Shown here piece by piece: positions 18,401 to 25,336 of a DNA stretch of 64,000 nucleotides. Each line of letters starts with the position of its first letter. Within the stretch, counting starts at the first letter, position 1. The DNA is from Bacteroidaceae bacterium (lineage in GTDB: Bacteria > Bacteroidota > Bacteroidia > Bacteroidales > Bacteroidaceae), in assembly GCA_017483605.1 (NCBI GenBank), contig JAFUWG010000035.1:31476-95475 (forward strand). Direction: 5' to 3'. The notes beneath the pieces are model-generated. The model was not told the origin of the DNA. It saw only the letters and a list, made by a program, of their open reading frames with translations, and did not search any database. Both the position numbers and the translations under genes were made by a program.

Positions 18401-18660
18401 CCACAACGAGACACTGCCATAACGTTAATCAACACGCTGTCGCCAGTTGCCAACTCGCAACTGGCACTATCGTACTCGTTGTATGCCACCTTACCGCTGG
18501 CATAATTCCAGCCACTAGTATTCTCGTAATGACTGTAGAGATTGATGGACAAACCACTCCCGACGGTGGAGACAACCGTCAGTTTGTGGGTTTGTGCCTG
18601 TGCCGAAACTGCTGTAAGCATCAACAGCAGGGCGGCTAAATATCTTTGTATAGTTCTCAT
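12457..18660 (-). CDS. Giant secreted multidomain surface protein with T9SS-like C-terminal tail
   Basis: The 2067-residue protein has a signal peptide (MRTIQRYLAALLLMLTAVSAQA). Next come a leucine-rich-repeat region (about 160-340) ending in the typical CVLYVPEQSVAAYKADTLW, carboxypeptidase-regulatory-like beta-sandwiches near 530-620 (SGKVTDPDGNPIAMANV), and a long helical, partly hydrophobic middle (about 1170-1620). After it a module contains DPSGYVYEAVADNRVENA and WDVPQGLWQVKIEKEGYE. Near the end are a Big/FN3-like domain and a chitobiase-C-like domain (ATIWYTTDGTCPCDENGT). The tail KGVYILNGKKVVLK resembles sorting tails of type IX secretion. It starts 9 bp after the upstream surface gene, so the two share an operon. 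DNA of the middle part (about 13.8-15.2 kb) looks more AT-rich than the flanks, suggesting a mosaic gene. Adhesin or polymer-binding role is a guess. Confidence 0.85.
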   Translation of the reverse strand: MRTIQRYLAALLLMLTAVSAQAQTHKLTVVSTVGSGLSINLYSHYENTSGWNYASGKVAYNEYDSASCELATGDSVLINVMAVSRCGWVYTHMEYEGKKIYEEDGSSFGCVFIMPDHDATIYAYAEFDPEDPKDESGLENPKSPGTNSWNTATGELFVNYFDFNLWDYMRLNGIQSTDVKTITVVGEAGDSYLHPFNGVLSLSNYNQFPNAEKLDLRHTYGYVSSSATPHYDGNGFIYENVLEIEVGGMPNLKQLILPSNIEHIGWWGLPQEKGLESITLYAPVPPDRNQSDYEFRRQWLAGFGRIPESCVLYVPEQSVAAYKADTLWSNRFADILPIPEGEAEDITVDLPDNFTDGRYEGMSLLLCNARTGEQTKYIVDERPSYIFYAQTNEEPYTAQLLSPQGVLIASTDTLTLSGQPMEMTFKMVQPMHTVQLTIQTPAEEEGGTPTDVTDQTTIVWMDAMGNRIGTGSTLARQVEGTRLLYGITLPTDLAARYGVPPRTELLVKEATAQTVLTLSQPDSITLSGKVTDPDGNPIAMANVTASLMMNGTVGKVFTATTNALGRYELTALTGDLTLSASASGYVAARRAFSVVGGSSTDIAPIQLAPLSGPTIHYDFTYTAATTADEEATTLPYYSDYQNVVVAAYNETTGEALDSLMVQYPEVQLLDGAKAGDRIRLTASSLKDAFMPVEVTVTLTDEEEEKADSVTFALKELGGVEVSFLRTGNQAVTAALYDADGLLCQQETFAEASLTLTGLKDGDYTVVTMGSDPLLSKMLYLSDYTAVGMEADKDYVSNKVKVESGIISEVTNDLIPTLYAAPFYYTDDAKTLFMSNKTEVSTSCNVTLRAEIGFKESIKERVSNVRLLVDYPTGMAEFVEGSSMTGTKMVRATMEDGHLSIPVEKDYLDEPARFILTAIDQGTLMASAKVQFDIDGRTVTQPIGTASCDVKYMTIVAPEAIYKLSFPVYGTAPAFSPVRVYAGNDILVGETQSLADGSWDIHVELSDCPNLSTIPVYAVITTKQGREAKTETVNVTYDQNMIRPLHVLMFPPLWSDEGDRSGYGKLISDAEKLCIDFDYENPKKLDEQWYSAYVHTSQPFLFEIIFNTTDSTKVKNVTLEYTTVNGEVDYLEAEYDGTTGHWMCSVNLQNDAVSSVDVGYLTEETHQIDSNILNANANIIEALNDNIQAFKNEAMGLLEKMGKEGNATKRYELFREFLNLVGFDASQVEGEVPADMTFDEALAQAQATVDALQIGGDLIGGASLYDVDFGENMHITHAAGLNVADLLAEGYEEIENTDGHICYQLVAEDRTVFVDFQNDVCIEVTGEQAALLAKIRNATKLVDIAEAVNDFVSSMNTWITLFNQGVEILKGSAAGAQKLIIPILTETNRSLKALEATAEGGRALTAAEQSAVGALGVTKWILDGADKILFCVKQYGLDPKQALELFSKSPANTAISNTVKSSLNALKGLGTALSYVTVVNDLVEGTTKVTRLMQLYNLVPNPYACTNDYEGASTLKDDIAEFAVKEIFWFGVLATADLTGTEAMNKGVLAIPIPPFGVGLSTMMGGVATTLIKIGANWLNSQIYTDQYQKYNYRLNNLDCDHEMTKKRIRAQYLAEKRQAYNRAHRKVRVAVDPSGYVYEAVADNRVENAKATIYFKQTGEDEYGDLHDEVVKWNAEEFRQENPQMTDAEGKYAWDVPQGLWQVKIEKEGYETAYSDWLPVPPPQLDINIPLVRNTLPDVQTARAYEDGVEVTFNEYMRPQSLTTERLILSQNGEQVPCRIEQQDRSQSYDKKAVYASRVKVRAESPLANGSKVQLTVRRQVEAYNGLQMQKDYQQEFTVVREVYAIGTDSIVEVAKGGERTITVRAFPAEAAQGMKVTARSIIGTIATVTDEATFDASGEAHLTVTGKVGGQTVLVLSLENSKVTAQSVIMVEDPKMLPVYAPTASHISGTYVKEGEAVTLSCETKDATIWYTTDGTCPCDENGTRVKYTSPISITKAVTIRAYAVKGDDASRVVTFNYGIYDPVGISDAAATEEAEVWYTVGGVRLATKPTAKGVYILNGKKVVLK

Positions 18661-18669
18661 AGTATGTCG

Positions 18670-20994
18670 TTATTTGATGATGACTTTCTTTCCGTTCTTG
18701 ATGTAGATGCCAGGACGTAGGGCGCCAAGACCCCCTCCGTCTCCCCCTGTACGGGGAGTGACGAGACGACCTTGGAGGTCGTAGGTCTGTCCGCTTTGTT
18801 GCGACACCGTCGCAACAAAGGAGACCCCAGTGGCTTCGCTGCTGTAAGTGAGGGCAAAGCGGGTGGTTGTCTCTCCTGCCTGGGTGGTGAAGGTGTAAGG
18901 TTCGGTGGCAAGTTGGGTGATGCCTGTCTCGTAGTCGATGAGCATCACCTTGCCGTCCAAGTCGGGATAGTCGGTCTTGAAGTTGGCTTGCAGCGTGTAA
19001 GTGCCCGCTGTGGGGAACTTGGCACCCACGCTGACTTCATCCCCTTCAGTGAAAGGCTGTTCGCTGATGGCATAGTGGGTCTCGTCCGTACCTATTATAT
19101 ATAATAATGTGGAATTGCCGGTGAGGTCGGGGAACTTGGTGGCATCGCAAGCGGCTTCGTAGCCAGTGGTAGCATCGGGGTTGCCCACCAGACGGGTGCG
19201 GTCGAGTTGGATGCCATCGGCATTCTGCAACACGAGGTTGATGACACGGCGGTTCTCCATCGTGCCCACAGGTGGACGGGGTGCGGCTGCACGGCGATGG
19301 TTGACTTCGTCTTCCTCCTTCGCACCTCGGCCATCCATGCGAGCATGATGGCTCTCGGTTTGGCGTCGGTTGACCTGACTGTAATCCACGTCGGAGGTCA
19401 GGTCGGCATAGAAGTCCTCATACTCGTTGACGGTGGCAAAACGTCCGTACTCAGGGAGGTTCAGGGCATCGTAACCCAACGGACGCTGCACAAAGAAACC
19501 TTGGAAAGGATGCAGCACATAGTTGTCGTCAATGGGACTGTAGGTGACATAGCCCTCGGGATAAGTCGTCACGGTCGTTCCCCAAGGCAAAGGATAGGAG
19601 AAAGGCTCCTTTCTTCCATAGACCACGAACGGCATGGAAGGCTCGAAGTACTTGGTGCTGTAGAAGCAAGGATAGGGGTTGCCAATGAAGTTCCAAGAGC
19701 GGTCACACGCAGCCGAGGCGGTGTATTGTTGCAAGGGGATGCTGACGTCCTCGGTGGTGAAAAGGTTGTTCTTGTTGGCATTGTTGATGGCAGGCAGTTC
19801 AATGGTGATGTCGGGCGTGATGTACTCGTTCCATCCGCAGGTAAAGATGAAGCCTTCGCCCGCATGGAGGATGCTATCGGCGGTCTGCTTTACCCACACC
19901 TCATCGAACTTGGCATCGGCGCGCATCTGCCCCGAGTATTTCCGAATGGCCCACTGGAAATAGTTGTCCTTTTCGAGAATGCGCAGGTCACTCAGACGGC
20001 AGTCGAACGGCAGCGACATAAATATCCAGTCTCCACTCGTGAATTTCTTGCTGCTCAGCCGCAGGGTGGTCTTCACCTCGTCAGCGCGCATGGGCGACTC
20101 GGTGTAGAGCGTCGGCCAGCAGTTGTCGAGGGTGGTGGTGGTTATGGTGTTCTTTGCGAGGATGCGGATGGCATTCTCGTAGGCATCCTGCTCGATGTTG
20201 AATGTGCCGACGGAGAGGGTGCCGTCTGCCACATGGGTCAAGTGCCCCGCATAGTAGAGGCTGTTTTCGTTGTCCATGCTGACAGCAAGGGTCAGGTCGG
20301 GCTTATTGGTTGGCAGGTTCTGATAGAGCGTGAAGTCTTTGCATACACGCAACTCGTCAGGCCAACTGATGTCGAGCGGCTTGAACGCAGGGAAGTGGTT
20401 CCAACCCGACTCCAGTTCGTAGGGGGTGCAGGCAGGATGAGAAAGCGTGTGGTCACGCATCTTGTAGTTGAGATAGACCACCTGGTCGTAGGGATAGACA
20501 TTATCCCGGATAGTGTGCTTGCTGTCGGTGTCGTAAGCGTAGAGACCAAAATCCTTGGAGGGTTCCTTGCGGTTGTAGGTCGTGCTGTAATAGACATACC
20601 TCGTCTGGACGTTATAAAAGCCATATTCACCCTTGCGATAGTAGGTGGGATCGGGCACGAGAGTGGGCGGCACGATGCCCCGGCAGGTGACATCCTTCAG
20701 GCTGTCGCAAGAACGGAATGCATTCGCGGCACGAATCAGCGTGGAGGGCAACACCACCTTCCGCAAGTTCTTGCACCCTTGAAAGGCATCTCCTTCGATG
20801 ACTTCCACTCCCTCGGGAATGGTGACTTCAACCAAGTCTTCACGGTTCTGAAACGCGTACTTGGGAATGATTTTTGTTCCAGCCGGTAACTGCTCAGGCG
20901 TGATGCCCTCGTAGTCAATCTGGTTCTGTGCCCGTATGGGCACAATCCAACTTGCCAATAAAAGCAAGAGAATGGGGGGGGTAAATTTTTTCAT
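18670..20994 (-). CDS. Secreted BspA-type LRR surface protein with T9SS-like tail
   Basis: The 774-residue protein has a signal peptide (KKFTPPILLLLLASWIVPIRA), then BspA-type leucine-rich repeats at about 30-110 (IPKYAFQNREDLVEVTIP, GDAFQGCKNLRKVVLP). A large beta-rich region follows, with FMSLPFDCRLSDLRI and YTASAACDRSWNFIGNPYP, which is common to Prevotella surface proteins. The C-terminus is YDLQGRLVTPR, a Gly-rich linker and PGIYIKNGKKVIIK, a sorting-tail pattern. A run of eight C residues lies in the signal-peptide codons and a REP-like unit encodes the linker. Operon partner of the giant gene downstream; divergent from the LytTR regulator. Exported and probably surface attached. Confidence 0.88.
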   Translation of the reverse strand: MKKFTPPILLLLLASWIVPIRAQNQIDYEGITPEQLPAGTKIIPKYAFQNREDLVEVTIPEGVEVIEGDAFQGCKNLRKVVLPSTLIRAANAFRSCDSLKDVTCRGIVPPTLVPDPTYYRKGEYGFYNVQTRYVYYSTTYNRKEPSKDFGLYAYDTDSKHTIRDNVYPYDQVVYLNYKMRDHTLSHPACTPYELESGWNHFPAFKPLDISWPDELRVCKDFTLYQNLPTNKPDLTLAVSMDNENSLYYAGHLTHVADGTLSVGTFNIEQDAYENAIRILAKNTITTTTLDNCWPTLYTESPMRADEVKTTLRLSSKKFTSGDWIFMSLPFDCRLSDLRILEKDNYFQWAIRKYSGQMRADAKFDEVWVKQTADSILHAGEGFIFTCGWNEYITPDITIELPAINNANKNNLFTTEDVSIPLQQYTASAACDRSWNFIGNPYPCFYSTKYFEPSMPFVVYGRKEPFSYPLPWGTTVTTYPEGYVTYSPIDDNYVLHPFQGFFVQRPLGYDALNLPEYGRFATVNEYEDFYADLTSDVDYSQVNRRQTESHHARMDGRGAKEEDEVNHRRAAAPRPPVGTMENRRVINLVLQNADGIQLDRTRLVGNPDATTGYEAACDATKFPDLTGNSTLLYIIGTDETHYAISEQPFTEGDEVSVGAKFPTAGTYTLQANFKTDYPDLDGKVMLIDYETGITQLATEPYTFTTQAGETTTRFALTYSSEATGVSFVATVSQQSGQTYDLQGRLVTPRTGGDGGGLGALRPGIYIKNGKKVIIK
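18729..18760. repeat. REP-like palindrome inside a coding region
   Basis: GACCCCCTCC, a short spacer, then CTCCCCCTGTACGGGGAGT, nearly the same as the intergenic unit at 3208-3240. It lies in frame in the 3' end of the LRR surface gene and encodes the linker TGGDGGGLGA before the sorting tail. Confidence 0.65.
20974..20981. repeat. Homopolymer of eight G (C on the coding strand)
   Basis: Eight consecutive G on the plus strand give ACC CCC CCC ATT in the gene, codons 5-8 of the LRR surface protein, inside the signal peptide. Slippage by one base would shift the frame near the start, as in phase-variable surface genes. The present length keeps the frame open. Confidence 0.8.
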
Positions 20995-21030
20995 GTGCTA
21001 TAATAGTTTTTGAGTTGTTTTTGTCGTATG

Positions 21031-21038
21031 CAAAAATA
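21031..21038 (-). promoter_or_regulatory. Possible -7 box of the surface-protein operon
   Basis: On the minus strand 21038-21031 reads TATTTTTG, fitting TAnnTTTG. The nearest TTTG upstream (21066-21063) is 24 bases away, longer than usual. The leader would be about 30 bases. Confidence 0.45.
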
Positions 21039-21176
21039 GAGGATACAAACAAATAAAACTTTCAAAAAAAAGCGGTTTTTGATGAACTACCCCTTTTTTT
21101 TGATGGACTCAAGGGAGGTTTGGACAATTTTGTTATTTTTCTATATTTTTTGAAGGATTCATTGGCAAAAAATTCG

Positions 21177-21184
21177 TAATTTTG
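21177..21184 (+). promoter_or_regulatory. -7 box of the LytTR regulator gene, directly before the ATG
   Basis: TAATTTTG ends only 5 bases before the ATG at 21190, so transcription should begin at or next to the start codon. TTTG at 21149-21152 is 24 bases upstream, a weak -33 candidate. The mRNA is probably leaderless. Confidence 0.5.
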
Positions 21185-21189
21185 TCGCC

Positions 21190-23736
21190 ATGAAACTACT
21201 GATTGGAAGAAGATGGATGCTGACGGTGATGGCCATCGTCATGACGGGAATGGTGGCTCTGCCGCTGGCAGCACAGATGAAGAGCAGCCTATCTTTCCGC
21301 CGATACACGCCACAAGACGGACTGCCGCAGATTCAGGCAGAACGGGTGTGGCAAGACTCGCGCGGGTACATATATATAGGTACGTTGTCGGGGCTGGTAC
21401 GCTTCGACGGAAAGACGTTCACGCCGTTTCTGAAGGGAAAGCGTTACAACATCGTCGGTTTTGCCGAGGTGGACGGACAAGTGTGGGCTCTGGACTTTCG
21501 CCAACGATGGCGGGTGGGACTGGACGAGATTGAGATGCAGAAACTGGACGAAGAGGGGAAGTGGCTGCTGAACAACTTCAACAGCGGCGACCTGCCGAAC
21601 AGGATGGTGCTGATGGAGGACGAAGAGGAGGCAAACCGATGGATAGGACGGATGGAAGTCCCCTCGGGAGGTGTCCTGTGGCTGGGCAAGAATCGGGACA
21701 AGGTGAACATCCGCAGGGTGATGGCACACCCGCTGCTGGACAAGATGACACCCGACCGGCGACTGTATGTGGATTCGACCTGGGTCTATATCCCGACGGA
21801 ACAGGGTTTGCATCGGGTGAAGAAGGGGTCGGATGTCGCTGTGCGTCTGTCGGAAAATGATTCGTTCTATGCCCTCTGCCGAAAGGGAAAGATGCTGTAT
21901 GCCTTTGCCCAGGATGGCATCTACACGGTGGAGGATGACAGCGTAATCATGCACACGCCCTTCGACGAATGGCAGGCGGGATATGGACTGATTGTGAAGG
22001 CAACAAAAACGGAAGTGCTCATTGCCGATGAACACAGTCTCTACTCCTTCAACGGGCGGAGTGTGAGCAAGTTGCACGGCGGGGCGAACCTCATCAAAGA
22101 TATGCTCATCGACCGATGGGGACGGCTCTGGGTGGCAACATATCAGGGTGTCTATTGCTTCTTCGGCCGGCACTTCACGAACTACCAACTGAGCGACGAG
22201 AATGACATTGTGCGTGCCGTGGGTGTGGGTGAGGACGGACACATCGTAATGGGCACGCTGAACGGAAAAATTGAATCCCGCATCCCGCCCCTCTACCGCG
22301 ACGAGGAGGGAGACCCTGCGACAAGGATTCGCACCGCTCAACCCTTGACGCTCACCCTCTATGACGACCCCGACAACTTCTTCTGTCCGAGCACGGCACA
22401 AATTGGCAGGGGCACGTATCTGGCAGGAAGGAATGACGTGGCACGGGTGAACGGCAACAGCGTGGAGTGGCTGGGACTGCCGTTTGAACGCTATCAACAC
22501 GTCAGCGAGGCAAACGAACGGCTCATTCTGGTGACTCGGCAGGTGATTGCCGCCTACGACCCGAAGACGGAACGGGTGGATTCGCTCTCGACAGAGGTGC
22601 CCCACCCTTGGTGTGCCGCCGCCGACGGAGAGGGTCGCCTGTGGGTGGGCAGCACATTTGGACTCTTCTGCATTCAGGACAGCATGAACCACCTTCTGTC
22701 AACGGGCGACCATCGACTGTCAACCACCAAATATGACTATCCGCAGAAACTGATTATCACCACGATGGAGGCGGACACGCACGGGGCGGTGTTCTTTGCT
22801 TCGGGCGATTCGCTCTTCCTGATTCGCAAAGGCGAAGTGAAGGAACTGAGCAGTCAGATGCCGGAACTGGCGGGGCATGAGGTGCGTTCGCTGCACGTGT
22901 CGCCACGGGGCTTTCTGGTGGTGGCTGCCATCGACGGGCTGTTTGTGTGCCGGGTGAGTGAGGACTATCGGCTGAGTCAGGTGGTGTTCTTCGACCACAC
23001 GAACGGTTTCACCATGATTGAACCGCTGAAGACTCGCATGGCGGAGGAAGAGGACGGCACGGTGTGGTTGTGCGGTGTGGAGGAAATGACTTCGTTCAAG
23101 CCCGAAGCGTTGATTGCTGACAGTCAAGCAGATACATTCATCTCACCACCACCGGCATGGTGGCAGCACTGGTGGGTAGGACTGTTGGCAGTGGCAATTC
23201 TGGCAGGTGCGGTATGGGCACTGACCCGCTGGTATGAGAAACGCCGTGCCCGTCGGAAGTTGGCACGGTTGCAACGTGAAAAGCACGAGAAGGAGCAACT
23301 GATACGTGCCATTCGTGAGGAGGCGATGAAAGCAGAGAAGACGGAGTTGGCTGAAGACATCGTGAAGATGACAGAGAAGGAGATACCGAAGCAACTGGCA
23401 TTGCGTTCCATCAACGGGATGCTGATGGTGACCGCGGCAGATATTGTCTATCTGAAAGCCGACGGCAACTACACGCAGTTGGTGACGTTCGAGGGTTCAG
23501 AATTTATCCTGGCAGGTCTGGGGACCGTGAGCAAGATGCTGGACGAGCACATCTTCATCCGTGCCGACCGAAGCACGATGGTGAACATCAGTTATATCCG
23601 CCGTCTGAATACGATGGGACGCACCTGCACCTTCCGTTCACCCGACGGCAAAGAACTGGAAACCTCGCTCCTGACGCCTGCCTTCAAGCGTATCAAGGAA
23701 GAGTTGGAAATGCTGGAAAGAAGTGAGGATGCGTGA
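21190..23736 (+). CDS. Membrane-bound propeller-LytTR transcription regulator
   Basis: The 848-residue protein has a signal peptide or anchor (about 1-29, ending PLAAQ), then an extracytoplasmic two-component-regulator beta-propeller region (about 35-640) with repeats such as QDSRGYIYIGTLSGLVRFDG, RWGRLWVATYQGVYCF and GEGRLWVGSTFGLFCI. A transmembrane segment (about 660-678, VGLLAVAILAGAVWAL) and a basic coiled coil (about 682-725) lead to a C-terminal LytTR DNA-binding domain (about 735-840: MVTAADIVYLKADGNYTQLV, FIRADRSTMVNISYI). No histidine kinase or receiver lies between, so it is a one-component membrane regulator. It is divergent from the two surface-protein genes, which are its likely targets. 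The stop is 82 bp before recF. Confidence 0.88.
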   Translation: MKLLIGRRWMLTVMAIVMTGMVALPLAAQMKSSLSFRRYTPQDGLPQIQAERVWQDSRGYIYIGTLSGLVRFDGKTFTPFLKGKRYNIVGFAEVDGQVWALDFRQRWRVGLDEIEMQKLDEEGKWLLNNFNSGDLPNRMVLMEDEEEANRWIGRMEVPSGGVLWLGKNRDKVNIRRVMAHPLLDKMTPDRRLYVDSTWVYIPTEQGLHRVKKGSDVAVRLSENDSFYALCRKGKMLYAFAQDGIYTVEDDSVIMHTPFDEWQAGYGLIVKATKTEVLIADEHSLYSFNGRSVSKLHGGANLIKDMLIDRWGRLWVATYQGVYCFFGRHFTNYQLSDENDIVRAVGVGEDGHIVMGTLNGKIESRIPPLYRDEEGDPATRIRTAQPLTLTLYDDPDNFFCPSTAQIGRGTYLAGRNDVARVNGNSVEWLGLPFERYQHVSEANERLILVTRQVIAAYDPKTERVDSLSTEVPHPWCAAADGEGRLWVGSTFGLFCIQDSMNHLLSTGDHRLSTTKYDYPQKLIITTMEADTHGAVFFASGDSLFLIRKGEVKELSSQMPELAGHEVRSLHVSPRGFLVVAAIDGLFVCRVSEDYRLSQVVFFDHTNGFTMIEPLKTRMAEEEDGTVWLCGVEEMTSFKPEALIADSQADTFISPPPAWWQHWWVGLLAVAILAGAVWALTRWYEKRRARRKLARLQREKHEKEQLIRAIREEAMKAEKTELAEDIVKMTEKEIPKQLALRSINGMLMVTAADIVYLKADGNYTQLVTFEGSEFILAGLGTVSKMLDEHIFIRADRSTMVNISYIRRLNTMGRTCTFRSPDGKELETSLLTPAFKRIKEELEMLERSEDA

Positions 23737-23783
23737 AGATGAGGCTGGAAAGGGCTGGAGGAAAAAGATTTTTGGGGACAGGC

Positions 23784-23814
23784 TTTGTGGGGTGAAAAAT
23801 AATGACTACCTTTG
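23784..23814 (+). promoter_or_regulatory. Promoter of recF, leaderless
   Basis: TTTG at 23784-23787, 19 bases, TACCTTTG at 23807-23814: a consensus match. The recF ATG begins at 23819, 4 bases after the -7 box, which places the transcript start on or next to the start codon. Confidence 0.75.
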
Positions 23815-23818
23815 CCAC

Positions 23819-24922
23819 ATGATTCTGAAACGACTGAACATATTGAACTATCGGAATATCGCCTCGGCAGAACTGGAGTTCTCGCCGAAGGTGAACTGCT
23901 TTGTGGGACAGAACGGCGAGGGAAAGACGAATGTGCTGGATGCCATCTACTTTCTGTCGCTGACGAAAAGCATGACGAACACGGTGGACTCGATGAACGT
24001 GCGGCACGGCGAGGAACTGATGATGGTGCAGGGAACGTATGACCTGAACGGTGTGGAGGAGGACATCTCTCTGGGCATGAAACTGCACCAGAAGAAGCAC
24101 CTGAAACGGAACCTGAAGGAGTGCCAACGGCTGGTGGACCACATCGGACTGCTGCCGCTCATCATCGCTTCGCCCAATGACTCTGTCATCATCAGCGGCG
24201 GCAGCGAGGAACGGCGTCGGCTGATGGATGTGGTGATTTCGCAGTATGACTCGATGTACATGAAGTCGCTGATGAAGTATAACAAGATGCTGAGGAACAG
24301 GAACATCGTGCTGAAACTGGACGAGGACGAGTATCGCGACCATGACGGACTGATGGACACGTTTGATGCCATCATGGCGATGGAGGGTGAGCAAATCTAT
24401 GCCAAACGGGAGGCGTTCATCAAGGAGTTTGTCCCTGTGTTTCAGCATTTCTACTCTGTCATCTCGGGCGACAACGAGCGGGTGTCGCTCCGCTATGTGA
24501 GCCACTGCCAGCAGGGAGATCTGCACGAAACGCTGGTACGCAGCCGAGTGAAAGACCGCATCGTGGGTCATTCGCTGCACGGCATCCACAAGGACGAACT
24601 GGAGATGTCGCTGGGCGACTACCCCATCAAGCGGGAAGGCTCGCAGGGACAGAACAAGACGTATATGATTTCGCTGAAACTGGCTCAGTTCGACTTTCTG
24701 AAACGCACGGGCAGCCAAACGACGCCCCTGCTCCTGCTGGACGACATCTTCGACAAACTCGACGCTCGGCGTGTGGAGCAGATTGTCAACCTCGTGTCGA
24801 GCGACGCTTTCGGGCAAATCTTCATTACGGACACGAACCGTGAGAATCTGGACAAAATATTGGAAAGGACTCAGGGTAACTATAAGATTTTCAACGTGAA
24901 AGGCGGAGAAATCAGCGACTGA
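23819..24922 (+). CDS. recF: DNA replication and repair protein RecF
   Basis: The 367-residue protein starts MILKRLNILNYRNIASAEL. It has the Walker A GQNGEGKTN (about 31-39), the ABC-type signature in the C-terminal part (REGSQGQNKTYMISLKLAQ) and Walker B LLLLDDIFDKLD. RecF loads RecA at gaps with RecO and RecR. A longer frame starts upstream at 23723, but ATG 23819 gives the standard N-terminus and follows a consensus promoter. The stop is two bases before the DUF721 gene, a pairing frequent in this phylum. Confidence 0.95.
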   Translation: MILKRLNILNYRNIASAELEFSPKVNCFVGQNGEGKTNVLDAIYFLSLTKSMTNTVDSMNVRHGEELMMVQGTYDLNGVEEDISLGMKLHQKKHLKRNLKECQRLVDHIGLLPLIIASPNDSVIISGGSEERRRLMDVVISQYDSMYMKSLMKYNKMLRNRNIVLKLDEDEYRDHDGLMDTFDAIMAMEGEQIYAKREAFIKEFVPVFQHFYSVISGDNERVSLRYVSHCQQGDLHETLVRSRVKDRIVGHSLHGIHKDELEMSLGDYPIKREGSQGQNKTYMISLKLAQFDFLKRTGSQTTPLLLLDDIFDKLDARRVEQIVNLVSSDAFGQIFITDTNRENLDKILERTQGNYKIFNVKGGEISD

Positions 24923-24924
24923 CC

Positions 24925-25215
24925 ATGAAACGAAGCAACACGGAACGGATTGGTGATGTCGTCAGACAATTCATGCGACTGAACGGTATTGAAACACCTT
25001 ACAATCAATACCGTCTGATTGCTGCTTGGCCCACGGTGATGGGCAAGGTGATTCAACGCTACACGGGCAACATTTTCATCAAGAACCAGACGCTTCACGT
25101 GCAAATCACCTCTCCTGCCGTGAAGCAAAACCTGCTGATGGAGCACCGTGCCCTTGCCCGCAAACTGAATGAGCACGTGGGAGCACAGGTGATTGAAGAC
25201 ATTGTGTTTTATTGA
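24925..25215 (+). CDS. DUF721 / DciA-like protein
   Basis: The 96-residue basic protein has the DUF721 core: IGDVVRQFMRLNGIE, AAWPTVMGKVIQRYTGNIFI, LHVQITSPAVKQNLLMEHRALARKLNE. The conserved W in AAWP and the LHVQ strand are typical. DUF721 includes DciA, a loader or operator of the replicative helicase DnaB in bacteria without DnaC. It is coupled to recF (2-base gap), in line with a replication role. It is a short, single-domain form. Confidence 0.88.
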   Translation: MKRSNTERIGDVVRQFMRLNGIETPYNQYRLIAAWPTVMGKVIQRYTGNIFIKNQTLHVQITSPAVKQNLLMEHRALARKLNEHVGAQVIEDIVFY

Positions 25216-25336
25216 GACAAGGATGTTTCGGATGATAAAACAACGAATGTTTCGGATAAAGAAACAACGAATGGGACGAATTTAGCGAATGAAGTTTCGA
25301 TGCCGCAAGCGGCAACGAATGGAAACGAATGTCAAA
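25216..25336. repeat. Intergenic cluster of ACGAATG motifs
   Basis: In the 121-bp gap between convergent genes, AACGAATG or ACGAAT occurs five times, with TTTCGGAT twice and a small GCCGC-AA-GCGGC hairpin near 25301. No T run follows, so this is not a clear terminator. The motif is the same as in the inverted repeat at 12210-12329. Confidence 0.5.
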
